Counted from the stretch's first letter, positions 1 to 13,977 are shown. The stretch is 64,000 nucleotides of DNA from Nemopilema nomurai (GCA_003864495.1 ML133432.1:620001-684000), one strand, 5' to 3'. The notes: a model not told the origin generated them from the letters alone. Translations and numbers: made by a program.

Positions 1-257
1 TTCCTTAGCAATGAAATCATTTCTCACATGGCAGGTGTCTCGTCATGTACCTACTAGAGAAACTTTGGCATATACCTATATCTACATTCTTTCTCACACC
101 CTAGGTATGTGAAGTGATTTTACTGAACCCAAACCGGCTGCATTGTACCACTAGTAATGCAGTCTGCCAAGTCTGCTACTAGTAAATGCAGTTTTTGTCT
201 GTTTGCTATCAATATCAAAGTTTTCTTGTGTTGGTAAATGGCACTCTCTCATTTCAG

Positions 258-3200
258 GACTGAAACAAAGACATTCTGTCGAAATGAGTACAGCCTTACT
301 GGGTTATGTAACAAAACGTCCTGTCCTCTCGCAAATAGTAGATATGCAACTATCAGGGAGCATGATGGTATTTATTTCTTATGAATCTTTAAAGCTTAAA
401 CATTGGAGTCTATTGAAATCACACCATGACAAAAGCCTTTTATTGTTGCATGCAGCTGTTCTGGATCAATTAAGAAGAGTATCTTGCAGGCAATTTTTAT
501 GAATCATTTCAGGTAGCCTACATCGCCTGCAGTCAGCTATTCAATTTCGCAATTTTTTGCCTATGCTCCTCATTGTCTTAGACTTGAGAAAAATTGTAGG
601 GAATTTTCAATATTGATTTTGTTTGAGAAAAGTAACTTTTTGCTTCATGGAGATAGGTCAGAGATAGGATGTTTAGCTTTCATTTTAAGTGCAAGCTTAT
701 TAAATGTGAATTTTTTGGTGAACAGTCCTTTTTTTATTTAGGATTTATTTGAAACTTCTTTTTAGGTGAATGTTATTTGTATATGAAAACAATTGAAAGG
801 GCACACTCACCTGCAAAACTATGGGAAAAAGTCAGACTTTCCAAAAACTATGAAAAAGCGCTTGAACAGATAGACAGAAACCTGATTTATTGGCCAAGGC
901 ATCTTATACACAGATGCAAGCAGAGGTTCACAAGAATAAAACAGGTTGATTTAGTTTTGTATTTTTTCTTTGTATTCCTTCTACATTACTTTTTGCCTTA
1001 CTTTTGGATTCCCTTAAAATTTACCTTTGTGTAGCTCTTTAAAGCTAGAAAAACTGTATAAGAAGGTTAGGCCTTCAACTGCAGAGTTGTAGACTGCAAT
1101 AAAAATTCAGTCTTACGACAGCCCTCTGTCCTGAGTAATGAATGGAGAAGCAAGTTTCTTGTTCAAGTGAAACATTTTTATGCTTTGCCATATATTCACC
1201 ATAATTATTTGCCATAATACTATCTACTATCTTGTTAAGCCTTAACATATTGTTTCCCATTTCAGTATCTGATCCGAATGAGGAAGTTGAAGCTGAAAAC
1301 ACAGTAAGTAAAAGTCATGCCTATGAGCAACCTAATCCTTTTTGTGTGAAAATTAGGCCTTTTTGTTAAAGCCTTGACTAACCGAGCTATGGGAAATTGT
1401 CAAGCATTGGGAAACCGCTGGTCAGTATTGGAGTGGATTTTGAATGTAAGAAGTGTGGGTTCTGGGAATGCCTGGGTATACAAGGATGGCTCAGCGGGTA
1501 GTGTTGCTGACTCAAGGGTCCGTGGTTTGAGTCCCTGGCATGACCAAACTTGCACACAGAGTGAGGAGAGCCACTAGCTCTCAGTAATTCAAGGCATAAG
1601 GAATCAGGACGGGCCAGGTGTGGTCCATCATGAGAAAGGACCAGGACGCTGAACGATAAGCATAATACTGCTCAGTGTCCTAAAAACTACCTTCAGAAGC
1701 TTGGTAGAAACAAATACAAACAAATTCAAATTGGATTGTACTAAAAACAGTTCCTTTACTGTCTCTTCTGTTTAATTCACTTCAGTTTAATAGCTAGGTT
1801 GATTCTCATCAATCAGTGTATCTAAGCAAACACCCTCCTAGAATGTGAAAAAGAGTTGATAATTTTTATAAATGTTGCTAGAAAGCAAAGCCAAGAGTTC
1901 CACATATTAAGGTGAATAAAGGTGTTAGTAAGCATTTATGTGGCAGCAGAGGTATCCCTGAGGGTGGTGAGGGTTTTCAAATATGTGTAAAGCAAGTTAT
2001 TTCAAAAATCATTGTGGTCATCTCTCAATATTTTTGACAAGATTGTAATTCTAAAATCTATGACCTCAGGAAGAAGCTTGTGACCATCAGCAAAAAGATT
2101 GAGAGAAGGGAAGCAAAAAAGAGAGGTTTGTTGTCATTATATCCATAGCTGAGTGCCTATAAACTGTGTCTTTCTTCTATGCCAAAACTATGTGCTATTG
2201 TCTTTCTCCTACTTACAATGTTAAATTGAAAATTTTCAAGTTTACTTTAATCAGTCAATGCTAGGTTGCAACCAGAAATTGCATAGACGTTCCATTGTTT
2301 GCACTCTGTTCAATTTGATGTTTTACACTTCCTGTGTTTTATGTGTTTACACTTACATTTGATGTTTATTAATCCCAAGTTGTTAATACCTAAATTTGTT
2401 AATTTTAGTCAAAAGCCCTTTCAGCGGCACAGATAGAGAAATCAATTGAAAAAGAACTTTTGGAAAGACTAAAGAAAGGAACAGTGAGTTTGGACCTTTT
2501 TTCTCCATTAATATAATTGATTTAAAATGCTTTACGTCAGATGCCACCATTTCAATTCCTCTGACTATCACTACTTCTTGCTTGTATATTTCCAATACTC
2601 CTCAATTGTATTTGTGAGATAGGCTTTTAACAAATCTAATGTCGTTTTCACAATGGATTGTAGAGACAGCTTGTAATGGCTGGTAAACAGGAGCCTGCTT
2701 TTATTTATTGTTTCAAACTGCAGAACTGATAAAATCGAAACTTCTTTTCAGTACGGAGATATCTATAACTTCCCTTCAACTGCCTTCGACAAAGCTCTAG
2801 ATGAAGAGGAAGTGGAGTCAGATCACGGGGAAGCGGAGGTTAGACAGAGAAATCTTCTTCTAAATTCTAGATATCTTCGAAATCTTCTTCTAAATCATCC
2901 AAACTAGTTCTAGATAACCAAAGTTTTGGTTGGTCATGTTATTACAAATATTCCAATTTTTTTTCGAAATGACACTTTTATTGATGCAAAATAATACTGT
3001 GTTATTTATGATAATGACGTGACAAAAGTTGGCATTTTACAAAGAAAGTTTAGCAGAGCCGCATGTTACAGCCATTGGATAGCAAAACCAGCCTTGGAGC
3101 TTGTCAGTTAGCCATGTTCTACGGTGATTTGTGCCATATTTCAAACATGCAATGATCTTCCATCATTTAATACTTAACTCCTGATTTATTGTTTAGTTGA

Positions 3201-4010
3201 TATCTTTTATTTATTTTGCATCAACAGTACGAAGATTTGGAAGCTGAGGAAGGAGAGGTTGGTTTTTTTTATTTTTGAAGTCCAGAAGCCATAGATGCGT
3301 TTGCAGGAATTAATTTGCTATGGGCTCTTCTTCAATTGGTTCTAGGATCTTACCAGGGCTCACTTCTACTCTCTAGACTGCCTTCATTACATAAAGAACT
3401 TAATAGTTAAAATAGTTAAAAGTTCAAACAAAACCAGATCCTCTCTCTGTTTTAAATTCATATACGATTCTCAATCTCAAATTCAAAAGTTGGGATACAT
3501 GTATCTGCTTTTGTTCATTTTGATGCTTTATGTTTTAGGGGGAAGACGAACTTCCGGAATTCGTTGATGGCGAAGAAATTGAAGAAAGCGATATTAGTGA
3601 CATTGAGGTAGTCATCAGTTTTATCGTAGGATTTGAATTTGTTCTTTGTCACATTTCAACGCAGATTTTACTTCTTTGGCAAAGAAAGTCTCTCAGAACT
3701 AACGATATTTTGAAATGTATTGATCAACGGATGTATGTTCTTAACACTTGTGAAATGATATATGTTGCATTTGTGAATTTAGAGTATTTTATTTCTTCTA
3801 CATTTAGTCGATCATGTGCAACATTTTTTCTTTTGTAAGCTGGTATAAATTAGCTGATATATGTTTTCTTGTTTAAAGGATATATCAGTTTCAAGTGAAG
3901 ATGAGTTGGAAGAGGAAGTTAAAGAGAAATCAACGAAAAAGAGGCCCAGGATTGAGATTGAATACGAAAGAGAGACTGAAGGAAAACGAAAGGCGAAAGC
4001 TAGACATTAG
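258..4010 (+). CDS. MAK16: MAK16 ribosome biogenesis factor, 5' end outside window
   Basis: Nine exons join in frame: 258-367, 766-944, 1266-1303, 2070-2125, 2416-2483, 2752-2838, 3228-3257, 3539-3607 and 3879-4010, giving 255 residues plus stop. MAK16 is a nucleolar protein needed for 60S subunit (27S pre-rRNA) maturation. Family hallmarks seen are [15 protein letters not shown] with the following [42 protein letters not shown], and [10 protein letters not shown] leading into YGDIYNF. The C-terminal third is acidic (Glu/Asp runs in the 30- to 87-nt exons) and the protein ends in a basic tail, as in the human protein. Human MAK16 is 300 aa, so about 20 N-terminal residues are missing. The first exon shown begins in phase 1 after an AG acceptor, and no MQxDDVIW-like exon was found at 1-255, so the start lies left of the window. 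The exon at 2416 depends on choosing the AG at 2414-2415 over an upstream AG, because only that one keeps the frame. Confidence 0.95.
1480..1740 (+). mobile_element. tRNA-derived SINE in a MAK16 intron
   Basis: An RNA polymerase III internal promoter is visible. The A box is TGGCTCAGCGGG (1487-1498) and the B box is GGTTTGAGTCC (1524-1534), separated by about the distance seen in a tRNA. The head at about 1480-1552 is tRNA-sized. It is followed by an unrelated body of about 150 bp and an AC-rich tail (ACAAATACAAACAAATTC) near 1711-1728. This is the classic head-body-tail layout of a tRNA SINE. It sits in sense orientation in the intron between the exons ending at 1303 and starting at 2070. 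No second copy was noticed in the window. The 3' limit is approximate and no target-site duplication was identified. Confidence 0.7.
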
Positions 4011-4092
4011 CCAAGCTGAAATTGTCTCAAGTTACATTTGTTGTAGAGCTCCTTGCCTTTGTAAGCGAACTTAGTATTGTTTTTAGACAAAA

Positions 4093-4098
4093 AATAAA
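4093..4098 (+). terminator. Polyadenylation signal of MAK16
   Basis: AATAAA lies 83 nt after the MAK16 stop codon, within an A-rich stretch followed by a T-rich one. It is the first canonical signal downstream of the gene. Confidence 0.7.
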
Positions 4099-6946
4099 TA
4101 TTTTTAGGCTTCATTTTCATGCAAAACCGGCTCCTACCATTTTAGAAAGGGTGATTAAACAAAAATTCACCGAGGAGAGAGGTAGTAGAAGGTGGTGAAA
4201 AGATTATGTTAAGCATCATGCATTGTCAAAACTATAGAGAAAGAAGACTAGGATGTATTTTTGTTCATCTACTGACTTAGATGCTCAAGCCTTATTCTAT
4301 TGGGCATTTTTGGCAGCGATATATTTTTCTTATTTACTTCTATATTTAAGCACTTTTGGTTGTTAGAGGTGCGATTCACATTGTCGTAATGCAATCTTTT
4401 TCCCCATTTTGCTCATCTGTGACCTATCATTTTAATCACCTCAACCTTTTTAGTCTTCATTTCCTATATCGATTTCAACTGAAAGAAAAACCATCAAGAA
4501 AAACGCAAATTGCGTCTTCCGAGTCTAGCCTTCATAAGATTTTAATATACACTGTCTTTGTGGGTTGTGCATTAAAGAGAGTGGGACATCGGAGCCATGT
4601 TCTAGTTTTATTTGGGAAAACAGCATCTGCCAACGTTTAACCCCGGTAATCCCTTTCAAAATGGATCAGCTTTTGAAAGGTAGCTATAGCAAGTAGACAT
4701 CATATCTAGAAATTCCCATTTCAACCTACAAGGACTTTCATTCGACGCCGTTATTAATACAAATGAATGAATAGATTAAGGGTAGCCCTTTGTGTCAGCC
4801 AGATTGTTAGAATGGGGTCTTATGGTAGCAGATCTTATAACAGAATTAATCCGAGGAATGTCTGACAACAGAAAGTCTTGTGGCACAGCTAATTAAAAGA
4901 CAGATCAAAAAGACTTTATGGCAGAACAGTCTCATTGAAGATCTTGAGTTAAAAAATGTTAACAAACACAACCGGGGAGTTTAGCAAGGATCTACCTGCA
5001 AATATCTATGTACTTTTGAAACCTTAATAATGGTACACCTGCGTTAAATTTTCAACAAGTTGATGATACTAGCCAAAATATCAAGATCTAAACAATAGTT
5101 AGCAATAATTTATTCGTCAAAAGGGAAAATGAATACTGATACACTCTTAATTAAACTGCTGCTATTCTTTACGATATTTTTCGCAGTGTTTGTCTCCGTG
5201 TTTAAAAAACAAACTGCATCATCGACAAACATTTAAGCAAATTCTGTCACATTTAATACAACCGTATGACGGCCAACTTTCAGCTAGTGTATCGCTTTTC
5301 AGCTATTGCACTCTTTACAGTCAAGGTTCCTTTCCGCTAGCAAAGTGGTTACGAATACAGCAGTTTGTTGCCCTGCGATCTCAGTTAATGATGGTTGGTG
5401 TTTGTTGATTTCTTGCTTTGTGCTCAACATTGGAGCTAGATTTGGGGCTACAATAATTATTTAGAAATATATGACGGCTGAAGTATGGACTGGGGTAAAA
5501 CTTTGCTCCTAACAGTGAAAACACAAGTTGCAGAAGAGAAGCACAAGTCGAATTGTTGTTATTCAAAGATAGAAAACGAGTTGGCTGAACAAGTCTTGAT
5601 CATTAGAGATTACAAGTTCTTCATTCTCACAGCACCCTATAGCTCCCCCTTCACCAGTGTGCCCCCACCTTTTTGGTAATTCTTTTGGAAGGATTTTTAA
5701 ATAACCACTAACTTCTTCAGAAACTACCCATCCAACACACAGGTTTGTTTATTTTTCGAAAAAGAGGCTGTGTTTATGGCAAAGTGTCAATTAGCATTGT
5801 TTTGCTTTCCAAATCGAGATTCAATGGTGCTGGCCGGTGCGTGACATGATTTATTTGAAGAAAAATCGCATTAAAAATTGATAGGATAGGAGAAGTGCTA
5901 TATTGACAGGAAGAGTAAAAGGAGTAAGCTGTTGTATATGTTTTAGCGGGCCTTGAATTTGCTGTTATGAGAAGAGGTCGCAAGTAATTGAAAACCATTG
6001 TCAGTGAAGTTTAGGTGAGTAGCTGTATTTCATGATTTTGGGAATTGAAGTTGCTGAGTTGGAAACCATGCCGATGGCACACAAAAGGTTACGCCGAAAA
6101 GTAGGGAATGTACGCCAATGAAATAAAGTTTTTTTTGTTAAGATATCTTTACTCTTACTATTCCGCCAGAAACTTGTTCTTCCCTACGCCAGATTTCATC
6201 ATCATTATTGCTTGGAATGCATCTTGTCAAATTGTTTGTCAAACCTTTCGGAAAACTCCCAGATGCATTATTTGGTGTGGTCTTGGTCTAGGTAGATCAA
6301 CATTTACTGGAATCTGAAGGACGGTTACTGGTTCACTCGAATCTTTTGAGATTATTGAAGAAAACGCTAGTTGCCAAACTTTGTAATGCGCCAGTTTTGT
6401 TTGTAAAACACCCCTGGAATGTTTATTGACCGCTGTTATCCATACAAAAACCAGCCAAGTCTCAGGTTTTACCTTCAAAACCTAAGGCGATTGACATCGT
6501 TCTCATTTTATTAAGATGTCAAAGGGATTTATAGCTCTTGATGTGGCTATCGCGAAAAATGATTCCGATTTCCGTTCCCATGTAATTTGATTCAGATTGG
6601 ACTTTCTTTCAGGCATTTAATATGGACAACAACGCTATATTGTCGTATCCTCTTTTACGATATCAAAACTGAATTTCAATTTTGTTGATGCTACTACATC
6701 CGGTCTACGAAGTATATCTGTTCGTTGATTCCAATGATTCTTAGATTTTTGCTACAAAATATTCTTAATAGATGTTGCCAAGAGGCTTTTTGGCATTGCT
6801 TGCAAAACAGTAGACGCAATAATATTAGCAAACTTGTTTCAGTGAAAAGCATGCATCTTATGAGTACCTTTGATGAAATTAGCAATTTTGCAAAAATATC
6901 ATGATGTTGATTAGAGCTTTTTTTGATAGGTTGAAGAATTTAGAAT
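4099..6946. other. Intergenic region and probable 5' flank of the PCGF gene
   Basis: About 2.8 kb between the end of MAK16 and the first PCGF coding exon. Only short unconvincing ORFs with no domain motif were found. Any non-coding first exon and promoter of the PCGF gene should be here or just upstream of 6947, but no TATA or clear start site could be picked out. Confidence 0.5.
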
Positions 6947-9900
6947 ATGGAAACAAAAGTAAAGCTTGTAGAATTGATAGAGTTTTTATCTTGTGGGATA
7001 TGCAATGGATATCTCATTGATGCAACCGCAATCACAGAGTGTTTACATACATGTAAGTTGTTGGGAAATAGTTTTCCATTTCTTCTGCTTCACCATCAAT
7101 TGATTTGCTCTAACAATATTTGCTAATGTACAAGCTGAGTAACCAAAAGATCTTTTTGAAGCATTTTACAATATTATTATGTAAAGCTATGTGCATATAT
7201 TGATGGTTTATTTATTGCTACAAATATTTACCACTATTTACATAGATTTTCATTCATGTAAATGTAGCTTCATGCCAGTACTTTAGTCACAACGTCTTCA
7301 TAAGCAAAATGACAAGGTGATCAGAAACTTCTGATATTTCAAAACCCTTCTAAGCTCTGATCTTATCAAATGAAATATTTTGGCCAAAGTAACTCACAAC
7401 TTATACAAGTGGAGGTTTGTGTAAAGGCTCTATAAGCAGAAAGCAAGGGACACTATCCTCTTTAGTGTCCCATTGAAAATGTTCTTTAATTTGGTAATGA
7501 TTTACATTTATTTTCTTTTAGTTTGCAAGGGCTGCATTGTGAAATATCTAAAGGGCAAAAATACTTGCCCTACTTGCGACTTGCTTATTTCTCAGAGTTG
7601 TGCACTTAACTTCATCAGGTAATCCTTTGGTTTTATGTACGACCTGTGCATTCCATGTACCATCCTGTGTATTTTTGCTTTCCAAGTTTAGCATTTCTTT
7701 AATATATGCAGCTTGATATTCAGTCAACCTGGCTGCCGACCAGGTAAACCAAAAAAGCTAGACCTTAACACTTCATTAATCAAATTGCCATTTAATCCCC
7801 AAATTGTCTGCAGTTTAAGACTTTTCTTTCATCTATTGAAACAAATTCAATCTCTTTTGAAGCACTAATGGTGTTTAAAAGCAATTGCTTAGATGTACTC
7901 CATAAAAGACTCAGTGTGATCAATCCTTATTGGTTGATAAGGGATTCACTTTTTATTTTCCATTAAAGAATTTTGGCCATGAGAAAAGTTTAAATTTCAT
8001 TTCACTGTTTAGGTTGAAGGCCAATCAAGCAAGTTAGGACCCATGTTTGTGTTTAAAATGTTTCTATCAAATTTGTTTTTACTTAGCAATCTGGAAGACT
8101 TCTTTGCTTGTGCATGTGAATGCTAATTACTTCTTCAATAACAAAATTCTTGCATTCACAGACAAGATAGAACAAAACAAGACTTAGTTTACAAGCTTGT
8201 ACCTGGATTGAAAGAGCGTAAGATTTTTCATGTATTGCTTAGTACTGCATAACTTTATTTGGTCTTTCTCCTCTCTAAGTTGTCAGAAATTTGTCTAGCA
8301 GATTTGCTTGCGGAAAGGGCTATTGAGAAAAATGATCATCCCTTTCAAAGTGATTAACCTTCTTTCAGATCTTTTCATGATCCTCCCTTATAATTCTCCT
8401 GCACACTATGACAGGAAAGAAACTCTTATTTTTAATGACCATTTCTGATGTGTATTATATATTCCATTATGATTAAAAACATGACCTTTGATTTAAACTG
8501 AGCACTGGTGTAATAGATGACACACTTTTTTTCCTTGGTGAATTGTTTAGTCCTATTTCTCATAGTTTTCGTACCAAATATAATTTTTCAGAAAGCAGAA
8601 ATTTTTGTTCAAGATGGTTTTAGAAATGGATTATGAAAATTATAGTCTATAAGATGGATGATTCATTTTCTTAAAAAATCTTCTACTTTTTCTAAGAAAA
8701 TAACCTTCATCTTTAGTTTATTGTCATTCTAGGGGAAGCATTAGAAGAATCAAAATTTTATGCAGACCTTGGTCTACCAGTTCCTGAAAGAAAAAGTCCA
8801 GGTTTGTTTGCCAGTTTCAAGCTTATTTAAAACATGTTAAAACTTACCACTTAAAGCTTAATATATTGCTCAGATATTTTGATCTTTAGGTGTTTGTCTT
8901 TAGCTGCTTAGATGTTGAATGTTTTTTTGACTTTAGAGAATTTCAGAGTAAGGGTCCCCACAGCTTAATATAGCTAGTAAGCATCAACAACAACCCTGTT
9001 ACTGTATTTTGCATTTATTTAGTTTTGGTTACTGAAAAATTGGAATATTTATGCTACAGATACAGAAATTTGTGAAACTAGTGAATGCAAAGCAGAAGAC
9101 AACACACCAGTCAAGAAACCAGAACCCATTGTGCCTGAAGTTCAGAAGCAGGAGGAGCATATTGCGCTCTGTTTAGAATATGATAGGTATTTCTTTGGGT
9201 TGAATTTTTATACAGGAGCACATATTGAATTATTACAGTTATTGTTTTTATATTCATAGTTATTCACTATAGTTCTAATTGCTGTCAAAAGTTGGTACCT
9301 TGTACAAGTCAGAATAGTGACAATACTTTTCCAATGTAACGAGCTTGTCCACTCTAAGTTGTATTAGACATAAGGATAGTCATTTTACAGTAAGGATAAT
9401 TTTACACTCTCTAAGTTACTGAATGTTCACTATTTATGTGTTAATCCAATCAAAGAATTGTTTCTCATTGTCTAGAAACAAACAAATTTGTCTAGAAAAC
9501 ATTTTCAGAAATGTTTTGCCTTTTGAAGATCTATGTTAAGTTATCATTTTCAGGTATTTAACATCAACTAGAAAAGCTAATTGATTTTAACTTTAATAAA
9601 GTTAATTAAAAGTTAATTGAACAGGCTAATTCATTTTATCATTATCATTACTGAATTTTTTTCTAGACCTAAAGATCCAAAGAGAAAACTCAAGGTGTGA
9701 TATGATCATTAAAAATTTGTTTTATTTATGCCAATGAAATGCAATTTCTGTTTCGAATTGTTTGTCTTTGTGTAAGTTGGAAAGTTTATTAAATAATGCT
9801 GCTGACAAAGTATTCAAACATATGAAATGTTGTTCATCAATTTTGCAATCTGATCTTGATCTAGAAACTCCTCTTATTTTTATTCACAAGGGAAGTCTTT

Positions 9901-11952
9901 TCGCATGAAAACTGCAAAATCTATCCAGGATCAAACATGATCTTGAAAATTTAACAACATTTTTCATGTTTTATTAACTAGTTAAATATTTGAAAGCAAT
10001 AGCCGATTAAGTGTTATAAAGGCTGAAACTGTTTGCAACGTTTAGTAGATGAGTTAAGATAGATTAATAAGTATGATTGGACTAATATCTAAGATCACTT
10101 AGATGTTAACAAAGATCTTGTCAAAATATGAATCAATTCATAACGGTGGATTATGATAACTTGCGTTGGCATTGAATTTGATTGTATTGCTTTGCATTGT
10201 CTCGAAATAATGACCAGTTGGCTAATAATGTCTTGACATCTGTGCCTTGGCCCAAAGGGAGGAAACCATAGCGTAGATCATCTTTTAATTATTTAAAGGA
10301 TTACAAATGGAGATCTGACTATGGAGAGATTATCTGTTCTGTTGTCAACCTGTTCTATCAGGGTTGCTTCCATGATAAGATTGCTTGCCTCTTTGTTTGA
10401 TTTAAATATTATTCATTACAGCCACTTAAAAGAAAATATTTAAAATGTTCGTCATATGCTACTGTCGGGCATATCAAGAAGTTTATATCAGGGAAGCTGA
10501 ATCTAGAAAGCTGTAAAGAGGTGTGTTATATTTTATCTTATTAACTATATTATGTAATACTATTCATTACTTGCCGATAACTCATTATTTACAAAATATT
10601 TACAAAAAAAAGTCCCTAATTTGCTTCAAGTAGTGTCCCGTTTTCGATAAAAGGTGTCAGAAGGTTTTACATTTACTGCAAAACGCTTCTCGAAAATTGG
10701 ACCTTCCTTGGGCTGGCATGGCGTTTTTTCCAACTAATTGCTTCAAACTAGTAATTGAACAAACCGCATTCAGTTTAGAAATCTGAGCTGAAGTTAAGAA
10801 GTCTGATGGTGCCCTAAGATTAAAGAACAAGCTTTGATTTTTATTTGCGTCAAGGAATTGAGTCACATGCCCCAGATGTGGACATATGAGTACCGAAACA
10901 AGGGCGTCTGCATTGACTTGTGATACGTCATCATAAAAGCGTATGAATAAATCGAGGCTAGGACTTGACTTCCGTACCTTTCTAATCCTCCAGGTTGATG
11001 TTCTATGTAACGACGAGATTCTTGGAAAGGATCACACACTCAAATTTTTAAGCGCAACAAGATGGAAATTGAAGGTAAATAGGTTGATTTCAAGTTTTGA
11101 TACAATCCTACCAGTGTAAGGCCCACTATTTTCTTTCGTGTTACTGTTTTGTCCAAAGTTTTTCGTTCTCATCTCCATTTCGAGAGTATTTATCATGAAA
11201 GGATCACGAAGAAAGACTCCAGTTGATTGTTGCTAAGATTGTTACATTTTATTTTCAATGTAGGCGGATTTATGTTTATAAACTTTGGTAACGTTGAATT
11301 GCCGAATGAACTACATTTGACTAGGCAGCATAATGTTTCGCACAATATTAAATTTTGGACATGGAAAATTTGACCAATACACGGAATGGCCAAAGTGGCC
11401 CTAATGGCAAGCAATAGCTGTTTCTTGAAGTCACAAGATTTTAAGAAGCACTGCTAGAGAACCGCGCACGTGTGTTCTTTCAAATTGGCAGATAGGGCTC
11501 CACTGTTTACTAAGATGAGGGTAGCCTGTCACTTCTAACCGGTATTCAGGCAATTTTTAGTCAAACGTAGCTTTTATTGCTATGTTGAGTTACGTTTTGT
11601 TTGTTGGTAGGGGTGGAAGGTGTCGCTGTTTATGGGATTCCTTGTTCCCTATGGTTCTATTACAATTTCCCCTACTGTTTTTACAAATCCATATAATCTG
11701 TTGAGTTATTACTGAGGTGGCTGCGATACTTACTCCTCCGTGCTGGATATATCACGCAGTTGATGTTCGATGGACCAGGTGAAAGAGACGCGGTTTGAAA
11801 AACTTATTGGCGGGAATTTTGTATGACAGCACACTTACGTCTCTGTGAACCATTTCTGTTTGTGTTCCTCGTTCATGTTTATCAATTTATTTCGTTCCTA
11901 GACAAAGCCCCTAATGCTGCACTACAGACCTCGCCTGGATTTGTATCAGTAA
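6947..11952 (+). CDS. PCGF3: Polycomb group RING finger protein, PCGF3/5 type
   Basis: Nine exons (6947-7052, 7522-7618, 8162-8217, 8733-8801, 9060-9186, 9667-9694, 10422-10520, 10994-11074, 11902-11952) join exactly into 237 aa. PCGF proteins pair with RING1 in PRC1 complexes that ubiquitinate histone H2A. Residues 16-54 form a C3HC4 RING: Cys16/Cys19, Cys32-x-His34, Cys37/Cys40, Cys51/Cys54, with the family stretch [18 protein letters not shown] conserved helix ([18 protein letters not shown]) follows. The C-terminal RAWUL ubiquitin-like domain spans about residues 148-237, with [25 protein letters not shown] and the ending [10 protein letters not shown]. The RING resembles PCGF3 more than PCGF5. 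The linker (about 80-145) is Glu/Lys/Pro-rich and not obviously conserved. The start is the ATG at 6947, close to the usual PCGF N terminus. A possible ATTAAA signal lies at 12080-12085. Confidence 0.93.
11807..11831 (+). promoter_or_regulatory. Degenerate E2F-like plus CRE-like motif pair
   Basis: TTGGCGGGA (11807-11815), an 8-nt spacer, then TGACAGCA (11824-11831), in the last PCGF intron. The layout matches the two better pairs at 30762 and 33232, but the CRE half carries two changes from TGACGTCA. It could be a decayed copy of the same repeat-borne module rather than a working site. Confidence 0.3.
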
Positions 11953-13977
11953 CTTGATGTATTTATAGGACCCCTTATTGACTGTATGAAGATGTTTTAT
12001 CCAAATACTTGTATTATATTCCTTTGTACTTCGCTATGATTGTTGCACATATAGGCATCGAACCAGTTTTATGCATTGTATTAAACAATATTGTTGTAAA
12101 ATGTTTAACTTAACATCGTAAATTTCGTAATTTTTGTAGTCATAATTTATTATTGCTCCTTTAAGTCATCGCAAACTCGTTATTGAGCTAGAAACGAGTC
12201 GAAATAGAAATTGATCAGAATTAGGGGACCTTTTTGGTGCGTTACGAAGCGGCACATCAACGATCTCAGTGAATTGTTCCCAGCTGCTCGAGTTGCGTTG
12301 TTTTAATTTTTCTACTCTGCAATTTTGTGTGTTTCCTCATGACCTGAATCTTTATTTGTGTTGTTTCCATGGACGTTCGCTTCACCCTGCCTAGACATCT
12401 CTTTACACGCATGCACCGTATTGAGCTGCCCACTCAAAGGCCTTGCCAAGCTTTCTCTTTTCCATTCCGTCATAACGTCAATGCAAGCCTTATGCTTTGA
12501 TTCTTACCTCCTGACCGGCGACTAAGTTGGACCGATACCTAGCCTAAACAAGCCACCCGTTTCCAAATTATCAGTTTTATTTTTGATTAATTAAAAGAGA
12601 TAATTTTCTTGAACCCCATGTAAGATAGCCGCCTGTTGGAAATATTTGACATTATATAGTCAATTTGATGGTGTTTTATGAAAGCTATAATGCCAGTCTT
12701 TGTAATAGTTCATTTATGACCTTTTTTAATTTATTTTCGCCATCAAACTGTTTTCGCAAAGCTAGTCGTGTAACTCTTTTGCTACCACTAAACTGAATTC
12801 TTCAATTAGTTTTATACTTATTCTGATCAGCAGTTAGAACTGCAAAGATATGAGTTTGACCGCTGTACTTTATGCTAAATTTATCATATTTGATTCATTA
12901 TTCACATTCTAAATTGCGTCCCCTTTCGATTGTATTTCCCGCTGGTTGATAAAGGAGAGTGTAGTTCAATGTTTTTAGAATGTGAATGCAATAGTCAAGA
13001 ATCAAAATTGTAGTCATGGTCTGGCAAAGACTGGTTGGAAACAGGCCGTAATTTATGTATTTATTTAGTTATTGTAGAATGCCTGACATTTTTCTTTGTT
13101 GAAATCATCCCACTACGAGGTTTGCATTGAGCCTCTCCAGCCCCACATGTGCTTTTTGCACTTTTTAGATTCGATGTGTTTTAAAAACTCTTTTATGATT
13201 GCGAATTAATTTAGTCTCAGAATCCATCTCATGCTTACCAATTTAGTTTGGTGACACTTTGTCTTTTTTTCTGTGGCGTCGGCTCGAATCCGTGGCAGAT
13301 TAGCCCTGACCCAAGATGAATGGCTCTCCTCTATGGCCCTGCTTAATATAACCATAGCAATGGCACTGTGGGTCAAACAGTACGTGACTCGACGTAACCA
13401 TTCCCTGTCTTTTATCCTCATACCAGCTCCGAGGCTTTTATCCCCATACTGTTTCTATTGCTTAGAGGACCTTACTAATACTCTCTTCCCACCTTTCTTG
13501 TCACTCTTTTCTTCCTCCTATTTTAAGCCTTTAATTAACCTTTGTACCAATGACAGTCCATCAGACACTACGTCTTTTTGGAGTTTCTATCAGAGTTTTG
13601 GAACTTTAAACAGTCTTCTTGCAGGGAATAAATACAAGAAAATATATCATCAATGTGATAGCCAGGGGCCAAGTTATGGCACTTTCCTTTGTGTCGTTTG
13701 TATCTACAAATGCCCACGAACACATGCCCATATCTAAAAAGGAGACGCCATAATTCTAGAAATGTTACCTTCTCTTTGCCAAAAATGAGCATAAATGAAA
13801 GCTTTCCAGATATTTATTTATCAGTTCTTATTGCAATCGAGATATAAATTGGATTGGACAAGGAGATATGGGTTTAAAGATTTTGCTTCTTTAAATAATT
13901 TATACTTATTATTGATATTATCCGCCCCTAATGATATGCTGTGTTTATAAAGAATTGTGGTCATACACTTCTTAAGT

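Noticed and set aside
12369..12500. Short + strand ORF starting MDVRFTLPRHLFTRMH
   Set aside because: About 40 codons with no supporting promoter, splice or polyA signal. Chance cannot be excluded.
13273..13737. 154-codon + strand ORF with hydrophobic and Ser-rich composition
   Set aside because: It starts at a non-ATG codon, shows no domain, is overlapped by two minus-strand ORFs and has no splice or polyA context. A GGCTCGAATCC near 13280 resembles a pol III B box, but no A box at the right distance was found, so a second SINE is not supported.
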